A DNA stretch of 44,048 bases, from IMG/VR virus record IMGVR_UViG_3300043425_001171, positions 1-44,048 of that record; one strand, given 5' to 3'. Below are positions 37,694 to 43,367 of the stretch, one piece after another. Each line of letters opens with the position of its first letter. Position 1 is the first letter of the stretch. The translations under genes and the position numbers were made by a program. This DNA comes from a virus. The notes below the pieces were generated by a model that was given only the letters and a program-made list of their open reading frames with translations, searched no databases and was not told the DNA's origin.

Positions 37694-37723
37694 GGCGACG
37701 GGCGACACGGTCAGCCCGTCGCC
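37694..37723. other. Perfect 10-bp hairpin upstream of the CII-like gene
   Basis: GGCGACGGGC (37694-37703) pairs exactly with GCCCGTCGCC (37714-37723) over a 10-nt loop. A third copy of GGCGACGGGC lies at 37632-37641. There is no T-run on either strand, so it is probably not a simple terminator. It lies in the 217-bp space between the rightward 78-aa gene and the CII-like gene. It could attenuate leftward transcription from the Cro promoter before CII, like the lambda tR1 region, or be a repressor site. Confidence 0.5.
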
Positions 37724-37801
37724 GATCGGATGGAGGGCGGGCGCCCGCGACCGTGGGACGATGGAAGTTCCACCGACCACTGACCCTCGGAAGGGGCGCC
37801 C

Positions 37802-38038
37802 ATGAGCCATTTCTGGTACCGAACGCGCGTCGGAATGTTCCGAATCGCGCAGTCCTCCGATGGCCGCTGGCACCCGTGGTTCGAGGACGAGGATCTCGGC
37901 TCGTACCCGACCGCGCAGCACGCGTGCGACGACCTCGTCGGCGGTCATACGCACTGGCCGTCCTGCGGCGATCCCTCGCGGCTCGGACTGCCGGACGAGA
38001 TCTCTGCCTGGAATCGCGGGTCGCCCGACCGGGACTGA
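37802..38038 (+). CDS. Conserved hypothetical protein, opposite to the early operon (78 aa)
   Basis: The product MSHFWYRTRVGMFRIAQSSDGRWHPWFEDEDLGSYPTAQHACDDLVGGHTHWPSCGDPSRLGLPDEISAWNRGSPDRD is a well-known small conserved type. FWYRTRxGxFxI, WHxxFEDEDLGSY, QxAxDDLVGGHTxWPS and LGLPDEISxW are its landmarks, seen across proteobacterial genomes and prophages; no function is known to me. It has AAGGGG 7 nt upstream. It is coded against the leftward operon and overlaps the 85-aa gene antisense by 94 nt. It may be expressed in the lysogen. Confidence 0.8.
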   Translation: MSHFWYRTRVGMFRIAQSSDGRWHPWFEDEDLGSYPTAQHACDDLVGGHTHWPSCGDPSRLGLPDEISAWNRGSPDRD

Positions 38039-38202
38039 CGCAGCAGGTCGAACAGGTGCCAGGCGGTGTCGGCGTCGATCGACAGCCGGACGACCGTGCC
38101 GCCGGCCAGGTCGAACGCGATCCCCTGTCGAGCCTCGGCGTCGACAGGCAGGACAGTGCGCCACGTTGCGCGGACGTAGCTCGGTGGTGTTGGATGACGC
38201 AT
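37945..38202 (-). CDS. Hypothetical early protein (85 aa)
   Basis: The product MRHPTPPSYVRATWRTVLPVDAEARQGIAFDLAGGTVVRLSIDADTAWHLFDLLRQSRSGDPRFQAEISS starts in the ATGA overlap with the Cro-like stop. It has two strands and a helix (DTAWHLFDLL), typical of short phage early proteins. The last 31 residues are coded antisense to the rightward 78-aa gene. Function is unknown. It is second in the Cro operon. Confidence 0.6.
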   Translation of the reverse strand: MRHPTPPSYVRATWRTVLPVDAEARQGIAFDLAGGTVVRLSIDADTAWHLFDLLRQSRSGDPRFQAEISSGSPSREGSPQDGQCV

Positions 38203-38429
38203 CACGCCGCCCTCGCCGCTTCGTCTCTGTCGCGGCGTGCCCTGACCGGCTTGAGCCGGTAGCCGAGATGCAGCGCAATCCGCTCGACCCGCTCGATGCT
38301 GGTTCCGGTCGCAACGCCGGCCCTGAGGTTCTGGAGGGTGCGCTCGGACACGTCGCACGCCTGAGCGACCCGGACGAGATCGACGCCCGGCGCCCGGAGC
38401 TGCTCCTGAATGAACTTGAGGGTGTTCAT
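38202..38429 (-). CDS. Cro-like HTH regulator (75 aa)
   Basis: The start is ATG 38429 (MNTLKFIQEQLRAPGVDLVRVAQACDVSERTLQNLRAGVATGTSIERVERIALHLGYRLKPVRARRDRD). A compact HTH is visible (VRVAQACDVSERTLQNLRAG). It is divergent from the CI-like gene and lies beside the operator pair. Basic C-terminal tail. As lambda Cro, it probably represses at the same operators during lysis. Confidence 0.85.
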   Translation of the reverse strand: MNTLKFIQEQLRAPGVDLVRVAQACDVSERTLQNLRAGVATGTSIERVERIALHLGYRLKPVRARRDRDEAARAA

Positions 38430-38439
38430 GGGCTTGGCT

Positions 38440-38498
38440 GCAAAGTTTTGAGGAGCATACCCGCAACACTTTGCGCCGTGCAACCCCTACCGTGGGGC
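38440..38498. promoter_or_regulatory. Operator/promoter region between Cro and CI (OR-like)
   Basis: Two copies of a near-palindromic operator are seen: GCAAAGTTTTG (38440-38450) and GCAACACTTTGC (38463-38474, inverse GCAAAGTGTTGC). The consensus is GCAAAGTnTTGC. The minus-strand promoter for cro fits TTGCAC (plus 38478-38483) and TATGCT (plus 38454-38459), spacer 18, with the second operator inside the spacer, so a repressor bound there would block it. The same two half-site types occur at 39205-39250. cI starts at 38499 directly. Confidence 0.8.
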
Positions 38499-38864
38499 AT
38501 GGCGAAGTCACTCGTGCAATTGGTTGCAGAAAACGTCCGCGCGGCGCGCGATGCAAAGGGGTGGTCGCGCGCTCAGCTAGCACGCGAGGCGACAGTCTCC
38601 GAGAACACCGTGAAGAACGTCGAGGAGCCGGAGGCGCGCATCATCGGAAAGCGCGGCGCCGCGTCACCGCGGCTTGACGTGCTAGACGCGCTGGCGCGCG
38701 CCATGAAGTATCCGACGTGGCAGCTACTAACCGAGAACTTCAAGCCAGACGACAAGTTGGCCGAGCGACCGATCACGGCGCGGGAGCAAGAGCTCCACAA
38801 GCAAATCCTCGAGAACTATCGGCAGCTGGACAAGTCGTCGTTTGATGGGAACGACCGTTCCTAG
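38499..38864 (+). CDS. CI-like phage repressor (HTH only, 121 aa)
   Basis: The product MAKSLVQLVAENVRAARDAKGWSRAQLAREATVSENTVKNVEEPEARIIGKRGAASPRLDVLDALARAMKYPTWQLLTENFKPDDKLAERPITAREQELHKQILENYRQLD has an XRE HTH (RAQLAREATVSENTVKNVEEP) and then a helical tail. No S24 LexA-like cleavage domain is present, so SOS cleavage of this protein itself is unlikely. It is divergent from Cro and next to matching operators. Its stop overlaps the convergent lipoprotein stop by 4 nt. Confidence 0.85.
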   Translation: MAKSLVQLVAENVRAARDAKGWSRAQLAREATVSENTVKNVEEPEARIIGKRGAASPRLDVLDALARAMKYPTWQLLTENFKPDDKLAERPITAREQELHKQILENYRQLDKSSFDGNDRS

Positions 38865-39121
38865 AAGGGCGTGAACCGGTAATCCGAGACCTTGCAGCTT
38901 TCGGACCCGCTCCAGGTGAACGTCTTGCTCAGACCCTTTTTGTACCACCAGTACGTCACTGAGTGGTAGTCGCCGCTGTCGTAGCTCGTTGACCGCTCTG
39001 GATTGCCGTAGTCGCGCTTTGCGGCGTCCATCTTGTCGCCACAGTCGTCGCCGAACAGGCCACCGCTGCCGCAGCCGACAAGCAGCGCCGCAACCAACAC
39101 CCCGCTTAATCCAGCCTTCAT
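38861..39121 (-). CDS. Small lipoprotein, candidate lysogenic-conversion/superinfection exclusion protein (86 aa)
   Basis: ATG 39121 has AGGAGGG 5-11 nt upstream. A signal sequence with lipobox is clear: MKAGLSGVLVAALLVGCGSGG, with Cys17 after LLVG. The mature part has DDCGDKMDAAKRDYGNPERSTSYDSGDYHSVTYWWYKKGLSKTFTWSGSESCKVSDYRFTPF, with two more Cys residues that could pair. Its tail-to-tail position with the repressor and own SD suggests expression in lysogens. Location in the envelope and size match small phage lipoproteins that block superinfection, but no direct evidence supports this. Confidence 0.78.
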   Translation of the reverse strand: MKAGLSGVLVAALLVGCGSGGLFGDDCGDKMDAAKRDYGNPERSTSYDSGDYHSVTYWWYKKGLSKTFTWSGSESCKVSDYRFTPF

Positions 39122-39160
39122 CGTGCCCTCCTGGCCGCAACCGTAGCATTCGGCCATTCC

Positions 39161-39250
39161 GCAAAGAAGTTACCCGCTTGAGCTACACACCGCATCGCCC
39201 GACCGCAAAGTTTTGGTTGACGGTCTCGCTCGCTGACTGCAATACTTTGC
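39161..39250 (+). promoter_or_regulatory. Operator/promoter region for the rightward early operon (OL-like)
   Basis: GCAAAGTTTTG (39205-39215) and GCAATACTTTGC (39239-39250) repeat the CI/Cro operator pair, and a further half-site GCAAAG lies at 39161. Between them, TTGACG at 39217-39222 and CAATAC at 39240-39245, spacer 17, form a promoter whose -10 lies in the second operator. It points into the early operon beginning at 39285. A repressor bound there would silence the operon that includes the CRISPR-Cas cassette. Confidence 0.8.
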
Positions 39251-39284
39251 GCTCCAGCCGCGTCATGCGGCGCACGGAGACGCG

Positions 39285-39476
39285 ATGCACATCACCCCTC
39301 GCAGCGACCAGACCTACCGCTGCCACCTTGCCCGCACGCACGCAGTCGCTGAGACCGGCGAGCGTCCCTTCGTCCAGCTGAGGGCGCCGAGCGCGGTTAT
39401 CGCCGCGCACTTGGCGCTCGCCGTCACCGGCGCGGTGGCGGTCGTCGAGGTCGAGCGGATCGAGGTGGCGTCGTGA
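39285..39476 (+). CDS. Hypothetical early protein (63 aa)
   Basis: The product MHITPRSDQTYRCHLARTHAVAETGERPFVQLRAPSAVIAAHLALAVTGAVAVVEVERIEVAS is the first gene after the early promoter. HLARTHAVAETGERPFVQLRA and the ALAVTGAVAVVEVERIE strand pattern are typical of a small beta/alpha early protein. Its stop overlaps the next start (TGATG). Function is unknown. Confidence 0.65.
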   Translation: MHITPRSDQTYRCHLARTHAVAETGERPFVQLRAPSAVIAAHLALAVTGAVAVVEVERIEVAS

Positions 39477-39703
39477 TGACCCACCTCGAGTTCAACGCGC
39501 AGGCCTACGGGCGCGTGCTGATCGCGCTGTGCCGGATGCCGGAGGGCACTGTCACGGTGCTGGGCGGCGAGGTCATCGAGCCCGGCTACTGCCTCGACGC
39601 GCCGAACGACCTACCGGCGGGCTCGCTGGAGGGGATCAGCCCGAGCCCCGCGAAGCGCCCCCGCCGCAACTGGGTGTCGATGGCATGGGTGTGCCGGCCA
39701 TGA
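39476..39703 (+). CDS. Hypothetical early protein (75 aa)
   Basis: The product MTHLEFNAQAYGRVLIALCRMPEGTVTVLGGEVIEPGYCLDAPNDLPAGSLEGISPSPAKRPRRNWVSMAWVCRP starts at the ATG overlapping the previous stop; GTG 39473 is in frame but less likely. A short beta segment (GTVTVLGGEVIEPGYCLD) precedes a basic Pro-rich tail. No family recognised. Confidence 0.58.
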   Translation: MTHLEFNAQAYGRVLIALCRMPEGTVTVLGGEVIEPGYCLDAPNDLPAGSLEGISPSPAKRPRRNWVSMAWVCRP

Positions 39704-40074
39704 GCGGCGCTCCGATCACCCTCGCCACCCTGCCCCAGGCCACCGCGCAGCAGGTGCTCGACCAGGTCGCGCGGCACCTGCTGACGCAGGGCGCCACCTC
39801 TTACGGCCGCGGCGCCATCGTCTGCGCCTACCGCAGCGACGGCGGCTGGCGATGCGCTGCTGGCTGCCTGATCGCTGACGACGAGTACAGGGAGGACTGG
39901 GAGGGACAGAACTGGGCGAACCTTTGCCGCGAGGGACTCGTGCCGGTCACCCATCGCGCGCTGATCCTCGACCTGCAGGGCCTGCACGACTGCGCCGGGC
40001 CCGACACGTGGGAGCGCGGTCTTGCCGTGATTGCGCAGCGCCACCGCCTCCAGATGCCGGATCTCGCGCGATGA
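39700..40074 (+). CDS. Conserved hypothetical phage protein (124 aa)
   Basis: The start is ATG 39700, in the ATGA overlap. MSGAPITLATLPQATAQQVLDQVARHLLTQGATSYGRGAIVCAYRSDGGWRCAAGCLIADDEYREDWEGQNWANL has the pattern GATSYG..CAYR..GG.RCAAGCLIADDEY, familiar from many phage and prophage early genes, with unknown role. The Cys residues (CAYRSDGGWRCAAGC) might coordinate a metal. C-terminal half is helical (LILDLQGLHDC). Confidence 0.75.
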   Translation: MSGAPITLATLPQATAQQVLDQVARHLLTQGATSYGRGAIVCAYRSDGGWRCAAGCLIADDEYREDWEGQNWANLCREGLVPVTHRALILDLQGLHDCAGPDTWERGLAVIAQRHRLQMPDLAR

Positions 40075-40268
40075 GACGCCGCACCCGCCCCGCCGTTATC
40101 GAGCCGCCGGCCTCGCGCCGCGCGCTCTCGCACCCCTACGGCCTGACCGGCCCGATGACCGAGCACGTCGTGCGCGAGCTCGCGGCTCGCATCACCGAGA
40201 AGTCCCAGGCGGCGATCGCATCGATGGGCGATCGCTACGTGTTCCACCCCTCGAGGATCCTGCGATGA
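40071..40268 (+). CDS. Hypothetical early protein (65 aa)
   Basis: The product MRRRTRPAVIEPPASRRALSHPYGLTGPMTEHVVRELAARITEKSQAAIASMGDRYVFHPSRILR starts in the ATGA overlap with the 124-aa gene and ends overlapping the next start. Basic N-terminus and one long helix (MTEHVVRELAARITEKSQAAIASMG). No family recognised. Confidence 0.6.
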   Translation: MRRRTRPAVIEPPASRRALSHPYGLTGPMTEHVVRELAARITEKSQAAIASMGDRYVFHPSRILR

Positions 40269-40453
40269 ACGCACCCCTGCGCCCGCCGGGCGAACTCACC
40301 TGGGCCGACCGCCCGACGCCGGCGGCCGCGAACGACCCGACCGCCGCCGAGGGCAACCCGATCCGCGGCCTGATCGTCGGCCTGCGCATGATGTTCGACG
40401 CCTGCGTCGCGATCCTGCTCGGCGTCTGGCTCGCCGTCTGGATGCTCGGATGA
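40265..40453 (+). CDS. Small membrane protein (62 aa)
   Basis: The product MNAPLRPPGELTWADRPTPAAANDPTAAEGNPIRGLIVGLRMMFDACVAILLGVWLAVWMLG has a Pro-rich soluble start and a C-terminal membrane helix (CVAILLGVWLAVWML). It is coupled by ATGA to both neighbours. It may be a small inner membrane protein of the early stage; no family recognised. Confidence 0.62.
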   Translation: MNAPLRPPGELTWADRPTPAAANDPTAAEGNPIRGLIVGLRMMFDACVAILLGVWLAVWMLG

Positions 40454-41070
40454 AGCTCATCGGCATCACCGGCTTCGCCGGCTCCGGGAAGGACGCGGTC
40501 TGCACGGCGATCCAGTCGCGGCGGCCGATGGTCGTCCGCGTAGCGTTCGCTGACGCGCTCAAGGTCGAATGCGCGGCAGCGTTTGCGGCGGATCCGGCGC
40601 TTTTCCACGACCCGACGCTGAAAGACACCGCGACACCGGTCCTCGCGCCTACCCGCTGCGTCGACCGGGCATTCGTGCATCACCTCGGCGCGACGCTGTC
40701 GTGGTTGGACTCGCTGCGGCCGAGGACCGTCATGCAGCAGTGGGGCGACTACAGGCGCGCGCAGGACCCCGACTACTGGACGAAGCGGCTCGAGCCGATC
40801 GTCGAGGCGGCGCGCATCGCCGGCGCGGCCGCAGTGATCGTCACCGACGTCCGGTTCCTGAACGAGCATCTCTGGCTGCAGATGGTCGGCGGCAAGCTCT
40901 GGCGCGTGGTGCGGGCGGGCCTGGTGCCGCGCTCCGGCCACGCGAGCGAGTGGCAGCTCGAGGGCGTGCGCGCGGACCTCACGATCCGCAACGACTACGG
41001 CATGGACGAGCTCGAGGCCCGCGCGATCGCGGCGTACGACGACCTCGTCGGGCAGGCGCGGCCCGCGTGA
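40450..41070 (+). CDS. Deoxynucleotide monophosphate kinase (206 aa)
   Basis: The P-loop GITGFAGSGKD lies at residues 5-15. FADALKVECAAAFAADPALFHDPTLKD follows, then RTVMQQWGDYRRAQDPDYW (about 92-110) and VIVTDVRFLNEHLWLQMVGGKLWRVVR. These are the motifs of phage deoxynucleoside monophosphate kinases (T4 gp1-like), which phosphorylate dNMPs for DNA synthesis. The late SGHASEWQLEG fits the active-site lid. It is the first clear metabolic gene of the early operon. Confidence 0.9.
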   Translation: MKLIGITGFAGSGKDAVCTAIQSRRPMVVRVAFADALKVECAAAFAADPALFHDPTLKDTATPVLAPTRCVDRAFVHHLGATLSWLDSLRPRTVMQQWGDYRRAQDPDYWTKRLEPIVEAARIAGAAAVIVTDVRFLNEHLWLQMVGGKLWRVVRAGLVPRSGHASEWQLEGVRADLTIRNDYGMDELEARAIAAYDDLVGQARPA

Positions 41071-41357
41071 ACAATCGCCTCACGCCGGCCCGGCTGCTGC
41101 GCCAGGGCTACTACTGCGTGGTGGTCGGCGACACGCGCTGTCCGTCGCTCGGCCTCTACAAGACGCGGCTCGAGGCGGAGCGCGTTGCCCGCGAGCACCG
41201 CGCGGATCGGCCGTGGCTGTCTGAGCTGGCGATGACGACAGAGCGGATCTGGATCACGGAGCGGATCCCGAGATCCTCGCGCGCCGTGCCGACGGCTGCG
41301 CCTGCAGAACGCGTGCATACCTCGAGCGAGGCAGCGAACGGCGGGCGACGGGCGTGA
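41067..41357 (+). CDS. Hypothetical early protein (96 aa)
   Basis: The start is GTG 41067 (GTGA overlap). The product VNNRLTPARLLRQGYYCVVVGDTRCPSLGLYKTRLEAERVAREHRADRPWLSELAMTTERIWITERIPRSSRAVPTAAP shows a small alpha/beta start (YYCVVVGDTRCPSLGLYKTRLEAERVAREH) and a less ordered tail. No family recognised. It bridges the kinase and the HNH gene. Confidence 0.55.
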   Translation: MNNRLTPARLLRQGYYCVVVGDTRCPSLGLYKTRLEAERVAREHRADRPWLSELAMTTERIWITERIPRSSRAVPTAAPAERVHTSSEAANGGRRA

Positions 41358-42043
41358 CGATCGCCAGAAGTGGGACCTACACCGAGGACGAAATGAAGCG
41401 ACGCCCGTGGACCGCAGCCGAAGAAGCGATGCTGCGCGACCTTTACCCGACCACGATCACGCGCCAGATTGCCCGCGCGCTCGGCCGGCCGCAGTCGTCC
41501 GTGTTCGGACGCGCCAAGAAGCTCGGGCTGACGAAATCGGCCGAGTTCTTCGCGTCGGACAAGTCGGGCCGGATGAGCCGAGGGGCCGCGTTCCGCGGCG
41601 TGCGGAACCGCTTCCAGAAAGGCCACGTTCCCGCGAACAAAGGCGTGCGCGGCGTGCACTACTCGCCTGTGACTGAGTTCCAGGCCGGCCATAAGCCGCA
41701 CAACTACGCGCCGATCGGCAGCCTGCGGATCCACTCGGCGGGCTACCTGCAGCGCAAGGTCACCGAGACCGGCTACCCGCCCGACGACTGGAAGATGGTC
41801 CACCGCCTGGTCTGGGAGGAGGTCCACGGCCCGATCCCTGCGGGGTTCTTGGTCACCTTCAAGGCGGGCCGGCAGACCACGGACCTCGAAGCGATCAAGG
41901 TCGACGCGCTCGAGCTCGTCAGCCGGCGCGAGCTGATGGCCCGCAACACGATTCACACGATGCCGCCTGAACTGGCCGAGCTGTCACGGCTGCGCGGGCG
42001 CGTGACCCGCGAAATCAACAAGCAGACGAAAGACGCAGCATGA
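41354..42043 (+). CDS. HNH homing-type endonuclease (229 aa)
   Basis: Residues 17-60 (RPWTAAEEAMLRDLYPTTITRQIARALGRPQSSVFGRAKKLGL) form a Myb/homeodomain-like DNA-binding unit. Further along are RFQKGHVPANKG, and the HNH nuclease part APIGSLRIHSAGYLQRKVTETGYPPDDWKMVHRLVWEEVHGPIPAGFLVTFKAGRQTTDLEAIKVDALELVSRRELMARN. The catalytic His is in HRLVWE. A start at GTG 41354 matches the GTGA overlap; ATG 41393 with GAGGA upstream is possible. It may be a free-standing mobile nuclease or assist DNA metabolism. It is followed by a commonly paired 85-aa gene. Confidence 0.88.
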   Translation: MTIARSGTYTEDEMKRRPWTAAEEAMLRDLYPTTITRQIARALGRPQSSVFGRAKKLGLTKSAEFFASDKSGRMSRGAAFRGVRNRFQKGHVPANKGVRGVHYSPVTEFQAGHKPHNYAPIGSLRIHSAGYLQRKVTETGYPPDDWKMVHRLVWEEVHGPIPAGFLVTFKAGRQTTDLEAIKVDALELVSRRELMARNTIHTMPPELAELSRLRGRVTREINKQTKDAA

Positions 42044-42297
42044 GCAAGAAGACGGTCGACGACCTGCGGGAGCACCTGTTCGCGACGCTGGAAGGCCTGC
42101 GCGACGGCACGATGCCGGTGGACAAGGCCCGGGCGATCAGCGAAGTCGCGCAGACGATCATCAACAGCGCGCGGGTCGAGGTGGAGGCCGCGCGCCTGGC
42201 CGAGAGCACAGACGTGCCGCGGTTCCTCGACGGCGACCAGGCGGAGTCGCTGCCGCCGGGGATCACGGGCGTCGTGCGGCATCGGCTGGCGGGGTGA
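42040..42297 (+). CDS. Conserved hypothetical protein (85 aa) paired with the HNH gene
   Basis: The product MSKKTVDDLREHLFATLEGLRDGTMPVDKARAISEVAQTIINSARVEVEAARLAESTDVPRFLDGDQAE has the pattern TVDDLRxHLFxTLExLRDGxxxxDKARAISEVAQTIINSAKVEVExxR, very common next to phage HNH genes. It is helical. Function is unknown, although the constant association suggests a functional link with the nuclease. It overlaps the HNH stop by 4 nt. Confidence 0.83.
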   Translation: MSKKTVDDLREHLFATLEGLRDGTMPVDKARAISEVAQTIINSARVEVEAARLAESTDVPRFLDGDQAESLPPGITGVVRHRLAG

Positions 42298-42301
42298 CGG
42301 C

Positions 42302-42754
42302 ATGAGCGACATCGACGCGTTGCGTGCGCTGGCCAAAGCGGCGACGCGCGGCCCTTGGCGCGTGGTCTACGGGCTGGGCGTGTACAGCGGCACGACGCTT
42401 ATCGCCGGCGCTCATACGCCGATTCAGCCCGGCCGAGACAACCGCGACGCCGCCTACATCGCCGCCATGTCGCCCGACGTTGCGCTGCGACTGATCGACC
42501 GCCTCGCTGCGGTGGAGCTGGAGCGTGATGCAGCCACCGAAAGCCACGGCGACGCAGTGCGTCTCGTGAACTACTTCAAGGCCGAGCGCGACGCGATGGC
42601 GGCGGATGCACAACGGTTTGCGTGGTGGTTCTCACCGCATGCAAAAAACGTCGACATTGCCGGTTACGTGGCCGGGTGCAACGAAAATTGGGCACTAGAT
42701 AAGTGGCGAAAGTTTATCGACGCCGCGATCAGCAAGGAGCAGAGCAATGGATGA
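42302..42754 (+). CDS. Ea-like hypothetical early protein (150 aa)
   Basis: The product starts MSDIDALRALAKAATRGPWRVVYGLGVYSGTTLIAGAHTPIQPGRDNRDAAYIAAMSPDVALRLIDRLAAVELERDAATE. The ALAxAATxGPW and DAAYIAAMSPDVALxLIDRLAxxExERD pattern is typical of ead/Ea22-like phage proteins. C-terminal segment RFAWWFSPHAKNVDIAGYVAGCNENWALDKWRKFIDAAIS is frequent in mosaics of such proteins. No function is known. It precedes the Acb2-like gene by 42 bp. Confidence 0.75.
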   Translation: MSDIDALRALAKAATRGPWRVVYGLGVYSGTTLIAGAHTPIQPGRDNRDAAYIAAMSPDVALRLIDRLAAVELERDAATESHGDAVRLVNYFKAERDAMAADAQRFAWWFSPHAKNVDIAGYVAGCNENWALDKWRKFIDAAISKEQSNG

Positions 42755-42795
42755 CTTTGCAGACGATTTTTCAACCGCCCAAGGAGGGCACCTAG

Positions 42796-43020
42796 ATGGA
42801 CAACCAGCACAGGCACATCAAGGGCTATCGCGAACTGTCGCAGGCCGAGATCGACGCGATGAACGAGATCAAGACGATGGGCGCGCAATTGGGCGCGCTG
42901 GTGGACAAACTCCGGGCACAGGAGGGACTGGATCAGCGGTGGGTGAGCATCGGCGCGACGGACTTGCAGAAGGCGCTGATGGCGCTGACGCGCAGCGTGG
43001 CGCAACCGACTTTCTTCTGA
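42796..43020 (+). CDS. acb2: Acb2-like anti-CBASS cyclic nucleotide sponge (74 aa)
   Basis: The product MDNQHRHIKGYRELSQAEIDAMNEIKTMGAQLGALVDKLRAQEGLDQRWVSIGATDLQKALMALTRSVAQPTFF fits the Acb2/Tad1-hairpin family. HIKGYREL, an acidic helix (SQAEIDAMNEIK), DQRWVSIGxxxLQxxxMALTRSVAxPTFF are its marks. Acb2 forms a hexamer that sequesters cyclic di- and trinucleotide messengers, blocking CBASS and related immunity. AAGGAGG at 42781-42787 is 8 nt upstream. It is coded in the early operon, so early action against host signalling is expected. A longer frame in another phase spans it and is rejected. Confidence 0.85.
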   Translation: MDNQHRHIKGYRELSQAEIDAMNEIKTMGAQLGALVDKLRAQEGLDQRWVSIGATDLQKALMALTRSVAQPTFF

Positions 43021-43040
43021 CGGAGGACGAACTTCGGGCG

Positions 43041-43367
43041 ATGTATCGCGAATGCCGTGCATCGCCCGATGCCGGGCACACGGTGTGGTGGATGCTCATC
43101 TGCCGCGCCGTCGAATCCGCCGTCATCGCCGCGCTGGCTGCGCGGGGCGGGGAGTTGCCGGAGATGCCGTCGGCACGCTTTACGAACGGCAAGCGCGATC
43201 TTTACGACGCGGCTGAGATGCAGCAGTACGCCCGCGACCACGCTGCGGCCATTGCAGCGCGCGACGAGACCGACGCGATGAAGCGGCGCGATGCGCTGCG
43301 GGCGCTCGCGGAGATTGAGCGCGACATGGGGCTCGATTACACGCAGCCGCCGAAGGAGACGAAGTGA
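43041..43367 (+). CDS. Hypothetical early protein (108 aa) with uncertain start
   Basis: The product is MYRECRASPDAGHTVWWMLICRAVESAVIAALAARGGELPEMPSARFTNGKRDLYDAAEMQQYARDHAAAIAARDETDAMKRRDALRALAEIERDMGLDYTQPPKETK. The middle (ELPEMPxARFTNGKRDLYDAAEMQQYARDHAAA) is typical of phage early proteins. The residues before the ATG (LTEDELRAM) look as if they belong to the protein, and GGAGG at 43022-43026 is 14 nt before ATG 43041, so the true start is unclear. Its stop overlaps the start of the Lar-like gene. Confidence 0.65.
   Translation: MYRECRASPDAGHTVWWMLICRAVESAVIAALAARGGELPEMPSARFTNGKRDLYDAAEMQQYARDHAAAIAARDETDAMKRRDALRALAEIERDMGLDYTQPPKETK

Noticed and set aside
42747-43367. A continuous 206-codon frame that begins before and runs through the Acb2-like gene
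   Set aside because: Its first 90 residues have shadow-like Asp/Arg/Gly composition and lie in the phase shifted from the Acb2-like gene, which has a strong ribosome site and family match. Only the last 108 residues look real.
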